64,000 bases of DNA, taken from the NCBI GenBank assembly GCA_018141845.1, contig CP073340.1:1017001-1081000 (forward strand), given 5' to 3'. Numbering within the stretch: the stretch's first letter is position 1; every line of letters begins with the position of its first letter. The position numbers and the translations under genes are program-made. Origin of the DNA: Lachnospiraceae bacterium oral taxon 096 (lineage in GTDB: Bacteria; Bacillota; Clostridia; Lachnospirales; Lachnospiraceae). Shown one piece after another: positions 8,620 through 17,405 of the stretch. A model generated the notes under the pieces. That model saw only the letters and a program-made list of their open reading frames with translations, made no database searches and was not told where the DNA came from.

Positions 8620-9090
8620 GTGCCACGTAAAGGACATACTCAAAAGAGAGACGTATTAGCAGATCCGTTATACAATAACAAGGTTGTTACAAAGTTAGTT
8701 AACAATATTATGTTAGATGGTAAGAAGGGTGTTGCTCAGAAGATCGTATACGGTGCATTTAACCGTATTACAGAGAAGACAGGCAAGGACGCTGTAGAGG
8801 TGTTTGAGGAAGCAATGAATAACATTATGCCTGTGCTTGAGGTTAAGGCAAAGAGAATCGGTGGAGCTACTTATCAGGTTCCAATCGAGGTTAAGCCAGA
8901 GAGAAGACAGGCTCTTGCACTTAGATGGATTACCATGTTCTCACGCAAGAGAGGTGAAAAGACACAGGAGGAGCGTCTTGCCAACGAGCTTATGGATGCA
9001 GCCAATAACACTGGTGCAGCCGTAAAGCGTAAGGAAGATATGCATAAGATGGCAGAGGCTAATAAGGCATTTGCTCATTATAGATTCTAA
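8620..9090 (+). CDS. rpsG: 30S ribosomal protein S7
   Basis: A 156-residue S7 starting with GTG, beginning [19 protein letters not shown] after the initiator. It contains [14 protein letters not shown] and [22 protein letters not shown]7 nucleates the 3' domain of 16S rRNA near the E site. The GTG start is fixed by AAGGAGGG upstream and by the conserved N-terminus. Confidence 0.97.
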   Translation: MPRKGHTQKRDVLADPLYNNKVVTKLVNNIMLDGKKGVAQKIVYGAFNRITEKTGKDAVEVFEEAMNNIMPVLEVKAKRIGGATYQVPIEVKPERRQALALRWITMFSRKRGEKTQEERLANELMDAANNTGAAVKRKEDMHKMAEANKAFAHYRF

Positions 9091-9105
9091 TAGGAGGAAA
9101 CCAAA

Positions 9106-11226
9106 TTGGCTGGAAGAGAATATTCTTTAGAGAGAACCAGAAATATTGGTATTATGGCGCATATTGATGCTGGTAAAACAACATTGACTGAGCGTATCCT
9201 CTATTACACTGGTGTTAACTATAAGATCGGTGATACACATGAAGGTAATGCAACCATGGACTGGATGGCTCAGGAGCAGGAGAGAGGTATTACCATTACT
9301 TCTGCAGCTACAACATGCCATTGGACATTACAAGATCACAACAAGGTAAAGCCAGGAACACCTGAGAACCGTATCAATATCATTGATACCCCAGGACACG
9401 TTGACTTTACTGTAGAGGTAGAGAGATCACTCCGTGTACTTGATGGTGCAGTGGGTGTATTCTGTGCAAAGGGTGGTGTTGAGCCACAGTCAGAGAATGT
9501 ATGGCGTCAGGCTGACACATACAATGTACCTCGTATGGCATTCATCAATAAGATGGATATCTTGGGTGCAAACTTCTATGGCGCAGTTGATCAGATTCGT
9601 ACACGTTTGGGTAAGAATGCGATTTGCCTTCAGTTGCCAATCGGTAAGGAAGATGATTTTAAGGGAATTATTGATTTGTTTGAGATGGAAGCCTACATCT
9701 ACAATGATGATAAGGGCGATGATATCTCCATTACAGAAATTCCAGAGGATATGAAGGACGATGCTGAGCTTTATCGCACAGAGCTTGTAGAAAAGATCTG
9801 TGAGTTAGACGATGACCTTATGATGGAGTACCTCGATGGCAATGAGCCAAGCGTAGCAGATCTGAAGAGGGTTCTTCGCAAGGCTACATGTGAGTGTACA
9901 GCAGTACCTGTTTGCTGTGGTTCAGCTTATAGAAATAAGGGTGTACAAAAGCTTCTCGATGCAATTATCGAGTATATGCCAGCACCAACAGATATCCCAG
10001 CGATTCAGGGTGTGGATCTTGATGGAAACCCAGCAGAGAGACATTCATCCGATGATGAGCCATTTGCTGCACTTGCATTTAAGATTATGACAGACCCATT
10101 CGTAGGTAAGCTTGCATACTTTAGAGTTTATTCAGGATCTGTAAATTCAGGTTCCTATGTATTAAATGCAACAAAGGGCAAGAAGGAGAGAGTTGGTCGT
10201 ATTCTTCAGATGCACGCAAATAAGAGAACTGAGATCGACAAGGTTTATTCTGGTGATATCGCAGCTGCTGTTGGATTTAAGACAACAACAACTGGTGATA
10301 CAATCTGTGACGAGCAGCATCCAGTAATCCTTGAGTCTATGGAGTTCCCAGAGCCAGTTATCGATATCGCAATCGAGCCTAAGACAAAGGCTGGACAGAC
10401 AAAGATGATCGAGGCCCTTCAAAAGCTTGCTGAAGAGGATCCAACCTTTAGAGCAAAGTCAGATCAGGAAACAGGTCAGACCATTATTTCTGGTATGGGT
10501 GAGCTTCACTTGGAGATTATTGTAGACCGTCTTCTTCGTGAGTTCAATGTAGAGGCCAATGTAGGTGCACCTCAGGTTGCTTATAAGGAGACATTTACAA
10601 AGGCTGTTGATGTAGATAGCAAGTATGCTAAGCAGTCTGGTGGTCGTGGTCAGTACGGTCATTGTAAAGTTAAGTTTGAACCAATGGATCCAAATGGTGA
10701 GGAGACATACAAGTTCGAGTCAACTGTCGTTGGTGGATCTATTCCTAAGGAATATATTCAGCCAATCAGCGAGGGTATCGAAGAGGCTACAAAGGCTGGT
10801 GTTCTTGCAGGATTCCCAGTACTTGGTGTTCATGCCAATGTATATGATGGTTCATACCATGAGGTCGATTCTTCAGAGATGGCATTCCATATCGCTGGAT
10901 CTATGGCGTTTAAGGATGCTATGGCTAAGGGCGGGGCAGTTTTGCTTGAGCCAATTATGAAGGTTGAGGTAACTATGCCTGAGGAGTACATGGGAGATGT
11001 TATCGGTGATATCAACTCACGCCGTGGACGTATCGAGGGTATGGAGGACATCGCAAGCGGTAAGCAGGTCAATGCTTTCGTTCCACTTGCAGAGATGTTT
11101 GGATATTCAACAGATCTTCGTTCAAAGACACAGGGTCGTGGTAACTACTCTATGTTCTTTGATAGATATGAGCAGGTTCCAAAGTCTGTTCAGGAGAAGA
11201 TTATTGCTGAAAGAAAAGGTAAGTAA
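9106..11226 (+). CDS. fusA: elongation factor G
   Basis: A 706-residue EF-G of full length starting at TTG 9106. It has the G domain motifs AHIDAGKTT (G1), DTPGHVDF (G3) and NKMD (G4), followed by domains II to V ([21 protein letters not shown]). It catalyses ribosomal translocation with GTP. The TTG start is supported by TAGGAGGAAA nine bases upstream and by the [21 protein letters not shown] alignment typical of Clostridia; the rare start codon may temper expression. It is 15 bases after rpsG. Confidence 0.97.
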   Translation: MAGREYSLERTRNIGIMAHIDAGKTTLTERILYYTGVNYKIGDTHEGNATMDWMAQEQERGITITSAATTCHWTLQDHNKVKPGTPENRINIIDTPGHVDFTVEVERSLRVLDGAVGVFCAKGGVEPQSENVWRQADTYNVPRMAFINKMDILGANFYGAVDQIRTRLGKNAICLQLPIGKEDDFKGIIDLFEMEAYIYNDDKGDDISITEIPEDMKDDAELYRTELVEKICELDDDLMMEYLDGNEPSVADLKRVLRKATCECTAVPVCCGSAYRNKGVQKLLDAIIEYMPAPTDIPAIQGVDLDGNPAERHSSDDEPFAALAFKIMTDPFVGKLAYFRVYSGSVNSGSYVLNATKGKKERVGRILQMHANKRTEIDKVYSGDIAAAVGFKTTTTGDTICDEQHPVILESMEFPEPVIDIAIEPKTKAGQTKMIEALQKLAEEDPTFRAKSDQETGQTIISGMGELHLEIIVDRLLREFNVEANVGAPQVAYKETFTKAVDVDSKYAKQSGGRGQYGHCKVKFEPMDPNGEETYKFESTVVGGSIPKEYIQPISEGIEEATKAGVLAGFPVLGVHANVYDGSYHEVDSSEMAFHIAGSMAFKDAMAKGGAVLLEPIMKVEVTMPEEYMGDVIGDINSRRGRIEGMEDIASGKQVNAFVPLAEMFGYSTDLRSKTQGRGNYSMFFDRYEQVPKSVQEKIIAERKGK

Positions 11227-11239
11227 TCACAAGTAATAC

Positions 11240-11268
11240 TTGATAAAAGCTAGGCTTTATTATATAAT
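11240..11268 (+). promoter_or_regulatory. promoter of tuf
   Basis: TTGATA (11240-11245), 17 bases, TATAAT (11263-11268). It gives tuf its own promoter in addition to read-through from fusA. Confidence 0.7.
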
Positions 11269-11290
11269 TTAGTTTAGCTTATAATTCACG

Positions 11291-11320
11291 ACAAGTGGAA
11301 TTGTAAGCGATTTCACTTGT
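11291..11320 (+). promoter_or_regulatory. hairpin in tuf leader
   Basis: ACAAGTGGAA (11291-11300) pairs with TTTCACTTGT (11311-11320) with one G-T pair, leaving a ten-base loop. It lies in the leader between the tuf promoter and the ribosome binding site and has no T run, so it is not a terminator. An mRNA-stabilising role is possible. Confidence 0.45.
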
Positions 11321-11364
11321 TATTTAGGAGATCACAAGGTTTATTTTAAGGAGGATTTTTAAAA

Positions 11365-12564
11365 ATGGCTAAGGCAAAATTTGACAGAAGCAAACCACAT
11401 GCTAATATCGGTACAATCGGACACGTAGATCACGGTAAGACAACTCTTACAGCTGCTATCTCTAAGGTTCTTGCAACAAGATTCCCATCAGATACAAACA
11501 AGATTGTAGACTTCGATAAGATCGATAAGGCTCCAGAGGAGAGAGAGAGAGGTATCACTATCTCTACAGCTCATATCGAGTATGAGACAGAGAAGAGACA
11601 CTATGCTCATGTTGACTGCCCAGGACATGCCGATTATGTAAAGAACATGATCACAGGTGCTGCTCAGATGGACGGTGCTATCCTTGTAGTTGCTGCTACT
11701 GATGGTGTTATGGCTCAGACAAGAGAGCATATCCTTCTTTCACGTCAGGTAGGTGTTCCTTATATCGTAGTATTCATGAACAAGTGCGATATGGTTGATG
11801 ATGAGGAGCTTCTTGAGCTTGTAGAGATGGAGATCAGAGATCTTCTTAATGAGTATGAGTTCCCAGGCGATGACATTCCAGTTATCCAGGGTTCAGCTCT
11901 TAAGGCTCTTGAGGATCCAAACGGCGAGTGGGGTGACAAGGTTATGACACTTATGGATGCTGTAGATAGCTATATCCCAGATCCAGAGCGTGATACAGAT
12001 AAGCCATTCCTTATGCCAATCGAGGATGTATTCACAATCACAGGTCGTGGTACAGTTGCTACAGGTAGAGTAGAGCGTGGTACACTTAACCTTAACGATG
12101 AGGTTGAGATCCTTGGTATCCATGAGGATGTGAAGAAGACAGTTGTTACTGGTATCGAGATGTTCAGAAAGCTTCTTGATCAGGCTCAGGCTGGTGATAA
12201 CATCGGTGCTCTTCTTCGTGGTGTTCAGAGAACAGAGATCGAGCGTGGACAGGTTCTTGCTAAGCCAGGTTCAGTAACTTGCCACAAGAAGTTCACAGCT
12301 CAGGTTTATGTATTGACAAAGGACGAGGGTGGTCGTCATACACCATTCTTCAACAACTATCGTCCACAGTTCTATTTCAGAACAACAGATATCACAGGTG
12401 TTTGCGAGCTTCCAGCTGGTACAGAGATGTGTATGCCTGGTGATAATGTAGAGATGACTATCGAGCTTATTCACCCAGTTGCTTGTGAGCAGGGTCTTCG
12501 TTTCGCTATCCGTGAGGGTGGTAGAACAGTAGGTTCAGGTAGAGTAGCTAAGATCATTGAGTAA
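11365..12564 (+). CDS. tuf: elongation factor Tu
   Basis: A 399-residue EF-Tu with [21 protein letters not shown] and NKCDMVDD in the G domain, then domains II and III ending [14 protein letters not shown]. It delivers aminoacyl-tRNA to the ribosome with GTP. Codon use is strongly biased (CTT, GGT, ACA), as expected for one of the most abundant proteins. The AAGGAGG ribosome binding site is strong. A perfect terminator follows. Confidence 0.98.
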   Translation: MAKAKFDRSKPHANIGTIGHVDHGKTTLTAAISKVLATRFPSDTNKIVDFDKIDKAPEERERGITISTAHIEYETEKRHYAHVDCPGHADYVKNMITGAAQMDGAILVVAATDGVMAQTREHILLSRQVGVPYIVVFMNKCDMVDDEELLELVEMEIRDLLNEYEFPGDDIPVIQGSALKALEDPNGEWGDKVMTLMDAVDSYIPDPERDTDKPFLMPIEDVFTITGRGTVATGRVERGTLNLNDEVEILGIHEDVKKTVVTGIEMFRKLLDQAQAGDNIGALLRGVQRTEIERGQVLAKPGSVTCHKKFTAQVYVLTKDEGGRHTPFFNNYRPQFYFRTTDITGVCELPAGTEMCMPGDNVEMTIELIHPVACEQGLRFAIREGGRTVGSGRVAKIIE

Positions 12565-12589
12565 TCATTGATATAGATAAATTGCCATA

Positions 12590-12623
12590 GAAAAGCCCCC
12601 CGAGGTACCTCGGGGGGCTTTTC
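12590..12623. terminator. terminator of the str operon
   Basis: A perfect inverted repeat, GAAAAGCCCCCCGAGGT with ACCTCGGGGGGCTTTTC, forms a very stable hairpin followed by TTTTC. Because it is symmetrical it could act in both directions. Confidence 0.95.
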
Positions 12624-12625
12624 AG

Positions 12626-12654
12626 TTGTTGCTGAAGTTGTGATGTGGTAAAAT
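12626..12654 (+). promoter_or_regulatory. promoter stranded upstream of the tnpB element
   Basis: TTGTTG (12626-12631), 17 bases, TAAAAT (12649-12654) directly after the tuf terminator. The next chromosomal gene (lipoprotein at 14221) lies beyond the tnpB element, so this may be its original promoter, now about 1.5 kb away. Confidence 0.45.
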
Positions 12655-12706
12655 ACAAACTATATGAAATGAATAGAGTTATTTTTATAATATAACAGCC
12701 AGAAAA

Positions 12707-12728
12707 CCCATGGTCTTTAGACCGTGGG
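12707..12728 (+). repeat. left-end hairpin of the tnpB element
   Basis: CCCATGGTC (12707-12715), loop TTTA, GACCGTGGG (12720-12728), with one wobble pair. It matches the right-end hairpin in stem length, CCCAT start and loop. Confidence 0.8.
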
Positions 12729-12788
12729 ATGAATGGCGTTAGGTTTACAACATATATATTTTACTTAAATACTATCATTTAAAATATA

Positions 12789-12797
12789 TGCTATAAT
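12789..12797 (+). promoter_or_regulatory. extended -10 promoter of tnpB
   Basis: TGCTATAAT has the TGn extension and a perfect -10. No good -35 is seen at the expected distance. The start codon lies 49 bases downstream. Confidence 0.5.
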
Positions 12798-12845
12798 ACA
12801 TATATAGGGAATCCTATTTCCGAGTCTATGAAAGGAGAAAATCGT

Positions 12846-14096
12846 ATGTATCTTACTGTAAAACAACAAGTGAAACATCTGTCCAAGGAAGATTACATCA
12901 CAATCAGGGAACTTTGTCATACGGCTAAGAATCTTGCTAATGAGGCAATCTATAATGTGCGTCAGCATTATTTTACAGAAGGTGAATTTCTCAAGTATGA
13001 GAAGAATTACACTCTTTTAAAGAATAGTCCTAATTATAAGGCCTTAAATTCCAATATGGCACAGCAGATACTGAAAGAGGTTGATGGTTCGTTTCAGTCA
13101 TTTTTTGGTCTGCTTAAACTTGTCAAGCAGGGAAAATATACTTTTATGGATTGTAAACTGCCACATTATCTTCCAAAAGATGGATACACAACACTGATCA
13201 TTGGTTTTGTAAGACTGAAGGGTAATCAGCTGACACTTCCGTTTTCCAATAGTTTTAAGAAAACGCATAAGTCTGTTGAAATTACGATACCACCCATACT
13301 TCTTGATAAGACGATAAAAGAGATACGCATTATACCGAAAGCGAATGCAAGGTTCTTTGAAATCCAGTATATATATGAAGCTGAATGTATTCAAAGAAAT
13401 CTAAACACAAACAACGCACTTGCACTTGACCTAGGTATCAACAATCTCGTCACAGCCGTATCAAATATTGGTAAATCGTTCATTATTGACGGAAAAAGAC
13501 TTAAATCGATCAATCAGTGGTTTAATAAAGAAAATACCCGTTTACAATCTATAAAAGATAAACAGCATTTTGGTAGGAAACCTACAAACAGACAAAAAGC
13601 AGCAGCTCGTAATCGCAACAATAAGGTGAACGACTATATGAATAAAACTGTTCGTAGGGTGATAGATTATTGTATCATCAATAATATAGGTACGCTTGTT
13701 GTTGGTTACAATGAGACTTTTCAACATAACAGTCATATTGGAAAGCAAAACAATCAAAATTTTGTAAATATCCCTTATGGACAGTTGCGTAACAAATTGG
13801 AATATCTTTGCAAACTAAATGACATTGTTTTTGTAAAACAGGAAGAATCCTATACATCGAAATCATCTTTTTGGGATAGAGACGATCTCCCAGTTTACAA
13901 TGCCGATAATCCAAAAGAGTATCCGTTTAGTGGCAGAAGATTACATCGTGGTCTATACAAAACGGCAAGTGGTAAAACAATCAATGCAGATGTTAACGGA
14001 GCATTAAATATCATGCGTAAAAGTAGTGTTGTGGATATGAATATCCTATACAGTAGAGGCGAAGTGGACACGCCGATAAGAATAAGGATTGCCTAA
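12846..14096 (+). CDS. tnpB: TnpB-family RNA-guided nuclease, zinc-finger-less variant
   Basis: A 416-residue TnpB (OrfB). The split RuvC residues are present: Asp195 in LALDLGINNLV, Glu290 in VVGYNETF and Asp382 in INADVNGALNI. The CxxC zinc-finger cysteines usual between Glu and the last Asp are absent; that segment reads ESYTSKSSFWDRDD to FSGRRLHRGLYKTASG with no cysteine. This matches a known TnpB subgroup and the three catalytic acids remain. TnpB proteins use an RNA made from the element's 3' end to cut DNA next to a short motif and help keep the element. The start at 12846 has AAAGGAG eight bases upstream; the ATG at 12828 precedes that site. Confidence 0.88.
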   Translation: MYLTVKQQVKHLSKEDYITIRELCHTAKNLANEAIYNVRQHYFTEGEFLKYEKNYTLLKNSPNYKALNSNMAQQILKEVDGSFQSFFGLLKLVKQGKYTFMDCKLPHYLPKDGYTTLIIGFVRLKGNQLTLPFSNSFKKTHKSVEITIPPILLDKTIKEIRIIPKANARFFEIQYIYEAECIQRNLNTNNALALDLGINNLVTAVSNIGKSFIIDGKRLKSINQWFNKENTRLQSIKDKQHFGRKPTNRQKAAARNRNNKVNDYMNKTVRRVIDYCIINNIGTLVVGYNETFQHNSHIGKQNNQNFVNIPYGQLRNKLEYLCKLNDIVFVKQEESYTSKSSFWDRDDLPVYNADNPKEYPFSGRRLHRGLYKTASGKTINADVNGALNIMRKSSVVDMNILYSRGEVDTPIRIRIA

Positions 14097-14187
14097 TTAC
14101 TTAGGTGGAAACTTAAATATCAAACTTCTTAAATAGAGCTGTTAGGCTCTTAGAAGCCCATTACCTTTAGGTGATGGGTAGTTCACA
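14050..14187 (+). ncRNA. candidate omegaRNA (reRNA) at the tnpB 3' end
   Basis: By analogy with other TnpB elements, the guide RNA scaffold should overlap the end of tnpB and the right end, with the guide taken from flanking DNA after about 14187. The region has two hairpins, AGAGC/GCTCT and CCCATTACC/GGTGATGGG. The RNA limits are inferred, not seen. Confidence 0.4.
14157..14178 (+). repeat. right-end hairpin of the tnpB element
   Basis: CCCATTACC (14157-14165), loop TTTA, GGTGATGGG (14170-14178), with one wobble pair. It is followed by TAGTTCAC, which probably marks the end of the element. Confidence 0.8.
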
Positions 14188-14220
14188 AATGGATAGAGAA
14201 GGAGATGATGAATAAAATTG

Positions 14221-15492
14221 ATGAAAAAAAGATGGGTGATCCCTGTAGTAACTGCTGTGTTGTTGTCGGCATGTGCCAATCAGGGAGTGGATGCAACAAA
14301 GAATACGGTGGTGGAGAGCACACAGGAGAGTGTAACAGATACTAGCTCTGGGCAAGACAGTGCGATCAGTGAGACAGATGCGCCGATCAGTAAGGCCAAG
14401 CTGCAATTGACCTATTCAAATCTTGCAGATGAAGAGAGCAGAAGTGAGTTAAAGCAGGCGTTACAAAATGCAGGCGTGAGCAAGGAGCATATTCAGGAAT
14501 TTTTTGATTCTGTGGATGAGTACAATCAAGCAGTGGGTACAGAAAATCTGGCAAAGAAGATAACCACTATTTCTGAGGCCTTTCCAAGCTATGATGATCA
14601 TTTAGTGGACTTGTGGAAGGCCAATGGTGGTGGGTTTGTGGGAAGAAATTGTAGAATTACTTCCTATATGCTGATGAGAGACTTTATCACCGTGGGAAAT
14701 CCAGTAGCCGGCGATACTAATATGCTATTTGCGGATTTTGAGGCGATTGATAAAAAGAAAATCTTTACGGGGAATGAAAAAAAGAACTTTGACAGCATAT
14801 TTTCCTACATCGATGTGAGTAAGACGGAAGACACCAATATTCTTGCAGGAGAAATTCAAAAAGATTGGGAAAAGAAGCAAATTGCATTTCATGGTGATAA
14901 AATCCATATGATTTCTTTGTTTATGGTCATGGATGATGGGAAGAATCCAGTACAGGAATTTATTGGTCACACTGGCGTGTTACTAGAGGATGGAGATGGA
15001 TATCTCTTTGTTGAAAAATTGGCATTTGAGATGCCTTATCAGTTCGTCAAGTTTACAAATCGACAGGAAGTGAATGATTATCTCATGGGCTACTATGACA
15101 AGGATTTGGAAGGTGCAAAGCCGATTATTTTCGAGGATAATCATGTATTGCCAGAATATAGAGTATTGGAGGATACAAATATGAAACTAAGTGATTTTTC
15201 AAGTGAGGAACAAAAAGAAATCAAGGAGGGGCTCTCTGAGGGAGTAGTGGATGACAAGGAAGCGGCAAAGAAAATTCTTGCACTTGTTCCAGAAGAGTAC
15301 ATTAAAAAGATACCATTCTTTGTGCGTTCTCATGCGACAAGTAAGACCATTGAAAAGATTGCCAAGGAACATCCTGATTTATATGCCTATGTGAAGAAAG
15401 AGGGAGAAATTTCTAATGAGCAAAAAGAACAATTAAAAAGTATTGTTGTGGGCATTTTTCAGGAAAGAATGGAAAAGCATCGCATTCAATAA
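14221..15492 (+). CDS. DUF4300-like lipoprotein
   Basis: A 423-residue exported protein. The N-terminus KKRWVIPVVTAVLLSAC is a lipoprotein signal with lipobox LSAC, so Cys18 would be lipidated. A Ser/Thr-rich linker (about 20-60) is followed by a domain resembling DUF4300 (LQLTYSNLADEESR, GRNCRITSYMLMRDF). Its function is unknown. A TTG three bases earlier is an alternative start. The ribosome binding site GGAG at 14201-14204 is 13-16 bases away, which is long. The tnpB element ends about 33 bases upstream and may have altered the leader. The DUF assignment is tentative; the lipoprotein call is firm. Confidence 0.7.
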   Translation: MKKRWVIPVVTAVLLSACANQGVDATKNTVVESTQESVTDTSSGQDSAISETDAPISKAKLQLTYSNLADEESRSELKQALQNAGVSKEHIQEFFDSVDEYNQAVGTENLAKKITTISEAFPSYDDHLVDLWKANGGGFVGRNCRITSYMLMRDFITVGNPVAGDTNMLFADFEAIDKKKIFTGNEKKNFDSIFSYIDVSKTEDTNILAGEIQKDWEKKQIAFHGDKIHMISLFMVMDDGKNPVQEFIGHTGVLLEDGDGYLFVEKLAFEMPYQFVKFTNRQEVNDYLMGYYDKDLEGAKPIIFEDNHVLPEYRVLEDTNMKLSDFSSEEQKEIKEGLSEGVVDDKEAAKKILALVPEEYIKKIPFFVRSHATSKTIEKIAKEHPDLYAYVKKEGEISNEQKEQLKSIVVGIFQERMEKHRIQ

Positions 15493-15520
15493 GACAACAA
15501 GACTATAGGAGAAATTGCAG

Positions 15521-16195
15521 ATGAATATAGTGGAAGAAATTACATCATATATTCATAGAGAATATGCTATAGAGCCTGAACATCCATGGATGAAATCCCC
15601 TAGTCATATGACGTTTAAAGTAAAGGAAGAAGGCAAGTGGTTTGCTCTAATTTTACAAGTCAAGAGAAAAACTTTGGGACTTGAGGGTGAGGGTGAGGTG
15701 GATATTCTCAATGTCAAGGCAGATGAGAGTTTTATTGCGATTGCAAGCAAAAATAAGGGCTATTTGCCCGCCTATCATATGAATAAGCGGCATTGGATGA
15801 GTATTCTTTTGGATGGAACAATAAAAATGGAAGATGTTTTTGATCATATTGATCAGAGCTATCAAATGGTCTGTGATACTCCTTCAAAGAGAATTTATCG
15901 GGCAGTGCAAAACATTCCGAGAGGAAAAGTGGCGACCTATGGACAGGTGGCTCAGATGGCCGGGGACAAAAATATGGCAAGAGCAGTGGGCAATGCCCTC
16001 CATAAAAATCCAGATCCAGAACATATTCCCTGTTTTCGTGTGGTCAATGCAAGGGGGGAACTTTCGGGAGCATTTGCCTTTGGGGGTGAAAAGGAGCAGG
16101 AGAGATTACTGCAATTAGAGGGCATAGAGGTAAAGGACAATCGAGTTGATTTGTCTCGATATGGAATAAAATTAGAAGAAGATAGGATAGAGTGA
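15521..16195 (+). CDS. YjbR/MmcQ-like domain fused to MGMT-family domain
   Basis: A 224-residue two-domain protein. Residues 1 to about 118 resemble the YjbR/MmcQ family (HPWMKSPSHMTFKVKEEGKWFALI, HMNKRHWMSILLDG). Residues from about 125 form the DNA-binding domain of O6-methylguanine-DNA methyltransferase (RGKVATYGQVAQMAG, ARAVGNALHKNP). The active-site motif PCHRV is changed to PCFRV: the acceptor Cys171 is kept but His is replaced by Phe172. It may be a repair enzyme or a lesion-binding relative of ATL proteins, although ATLs lose the Cys instead. The ATG at 15521 has AGGAG nine bases upstream. Confidence 0.8.
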   Translation: MNIVEEITSYIHREYAIEPEHPWMKSPSHMTFKVKEEGKWFALILQVKRKTLGLEGEGEVDILNVKADESFIAIASKNKGYLPAYHMNKRHWMSILLDGTIKMEDVFDHIDQSYQMVCDTPSKRIYRAVQNIPRGKVATYGQVAQMAGDKNMARAVGNALHKNPDPEHIPCFRVVNARGELSGAFAFGGEKEQERLLQLEGIEVKDNRVDLSRYGIKLEEDRIE

Positions 16196-16207
16196 GAGGT
16201 GTAGAGA

Positions 16208-16936
16208 ATGGCAGAGAGAATCAATATATTAGAGACAGAGTATCCAATTGACCGATCCAATTGGATCGATGTGTTTTCGGCAACACTTGGACCGATGTGG
16301 TGCATTCAGAATGCATTTGGAGAGAGTGTAGCAAAAAATAAAGAGTGGACGGTTGAATTTGAAAAGAAAACTTTGACTTTGGGCGAAGATTGCTATCCCA
16401 TTCAATTTATTGGAAATGAATCAAAGGAACGAAAGAATTGGCTCTGGGGCTGGAAAAATATTAGTCACTTTGATGATGATTTACTTCGACTTGCCAATGA
16501 AACAAAAGAATGGGGAGAGAAAGCACATTTGGAGCCATTGACAGAAGAATGTTTTTTGCTCAATGAGTATTTTGGAGGTCATACACTCTCTATGGTGACC
16601 TGTGGAATTAGCAAAAAAAAGTATGCCTATTATGCCTGTCCACATGACAAGGGAGCGGCCTTTGTGGCAGTGAGTGGACTGCCAGAAGAGATATTTGCTC
16701 CCATTAATCCACAGCAATTTGCTGATGTGACGACAAAAGCATTAAAGACCTTTGTATTTAACCATGTTATTTTTGTGGAGAGTTTATTGAAGTGGAATGG
16801 TGCAGACTATCATTGGGAGGGCAATGATATCTTAGCAAGATTTGAAGATTTGATTCGCATTAGCTTTGAGGACTTTGCTGATGGAAAGAGAATTAAACGC
16901 ATTAAGAGTGAGGTGTTAGGAAAAAATAATAGATGA
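16208..16936 (+). CDS. uncharacterised protein, DUF6882-like
   Basis: A 242-residue soluble protein with no signal peptide. The segment IGNESKERKNWLWGWKNIS resembles the tryptophan-rich motif of DUF6882 proteins; these have no known function. The C-terminus contains a mixed charged tail (GKRIKRIKSEV). It begins 12 bases after the YjbR/MGMT fusion and probably shares its transcript, with a terminator after it. Family assignment is tentative. Confidence 0.55.
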   Translation: MAERINILETEYPIDRSNWIDVFSATLGPMWCIQNAFGESVAKNKEWTVEFEKKTLTLGEDCYPIQFIGNESKERKNWLWGWKNISHFDDDLLRLANETKEWGEKAHLEPLTEECFLLNEYFGGHTLSMVTCGISKKKYAYYACPHDKGAAFVAVSGLPEEIFAPINPQQFADVTTKALKTFVFNHVIFVESLLKWNGADYHWEGNDILARFEDLIRISFEDFADGKRIKRIKSEVLGKNNR

Positions 16937-16950
16937 TAAGAAAAAATAGG

Positions 16951-16979
16951 GGCTTTCGCATTTGCGGAAGTCTTTTTTT
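16951..16979 (+). terminator. terminator before csoR
   Basis: GGCTTTCGC pairs with GCGGAAGTC (two wobble pairs), loop ATTT, followed by eight T residues. Confidence 0.85.
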
Positions 16980-16980
16980 C

Positions 16981-17009
16981 TTGACAAATACCTAGAGGGG
17001 GTATATAAT
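16981..17009 (+). promoter_or_regulatory. copper-regulated promoter with CsoR-type operator
   Basis: Perfect TTGACA (16981-16986), 17 bases, TATAAT (17004-17009). The spacer contains ATACCTAGAGGGGGTAT (16988-17004), a GGGGGTAT half resembling CsoR operators. A CsoR bound here would block polymerase. Confidence 0.85.
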
Positions 17010-17021
17010 CAAAAACATCAG

Positions 17022-17038
17022 ATACCCCAGTAGGGTAT
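17022..17038 (+). promoter_or_regulatory. second CsoR-type operator
   Basis: ATACCCCAGTAGGGTAT is nearly palindromic and sits between the promoter and the csoR ribosome binding site. It matches the ATACCCxxxGGGTAT pattern of CsoR sites. Confidence 0.75.
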
Positions 17039-17050
17039 ATGGAGGTGGCA

Positions 17051-17368
17051 ATGGAAGAGAAAGAAAAGAGAGTTTGCCCTTGTTGCAGTGAGCGGCGAAA
17101 GAAAAGAACACCAGAAGAACAAAAAGCATTGCTTGTGCGTCTTCGAAAGGTGGAGGGACAAATTCGAGGCATCCAAAAGATGGTGGAAGAAGATCGCTAT
17201 TGTCCAGATATTTTGATGCAAGTATCTGCAGTCAATTGTGCACTCAGTGCTTTTAACAAGTTATTGTTAGCAAGACATATTCGAGAATGTGTTGTCGATG
17301 ATATTCGAAATGGAGATGATGAGACAATTGATGAACTTTGCAATGTGATTGAAAGACTGATGAAATAG
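17051..17368 (+). CDS. csoR: copper-sensing repressor CsoR
   Basis: A 105-residue all-helical CsoR/RcnR-family repressor. The Cu(I) ligands of the family are in place: Cys51, His76 and Cys80 (RYCPD ... LLARHIREC). An extra N-terminal CPCC cluster at residues 9-12 may add metal binding. Without copper the protein binds its operators; Cu(I) releases it. It precedes copA by 37 bases. The start at 17051 follows GGAGG at 17041-17045; the upstream ATG at 17039 overlaps that site. Confidence 0.93.
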   Translation: MEEKEKRVCPCCSERRKKRTPEEQKALLVRLRKVEGQIRGIQKMVEEDRYCPDILMQVSAVNCALSAFNKLLLARHIRECVVDDIRNGDDETIDELCNVIERLMK

Positions 17369-17405
17369 GATGACCTAGTGATTTGATTAGTAGAAAGGAA
17401 GAAAG

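Larger units (their letters stand above)
12697..14187 (+). mobile_element. IS200/IS605 (IS1341-type) element with tnpB only
   Basis: The element carries one gene, tnpB, with no tnpA (Y1 transposase). It is bounded by subterminal hairpins of the same design, a nine-base stem with loop TTTA: CCCATGGTC/GACCGTGGG at the left and CCCATTACC/GGTGATGGG at the right. Such ends without inverted terminal repeats or target duplication are typical of the IS200/IS605 group. The exact cut points cannot be read from a single copy; the limits given are estimates (right end probably near GTAGTTCAC). It would need TnpA from another copy to move. Confidence 0.8.

Noticed and set aside
14205..14220. ATG codons at 14205 and 14208 as the lipoprotein start
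   Set aside because: Both are out of frame with the signal peptide; only TTG 14218 and ATG 14221 are in frame.
15521..16195. Calling the MGMT domain an alkyltransferase-like (ATL) protein
   Set aside because: ATL proteins replace the acceptor Cys, which is kept here; only the next residue is changed.
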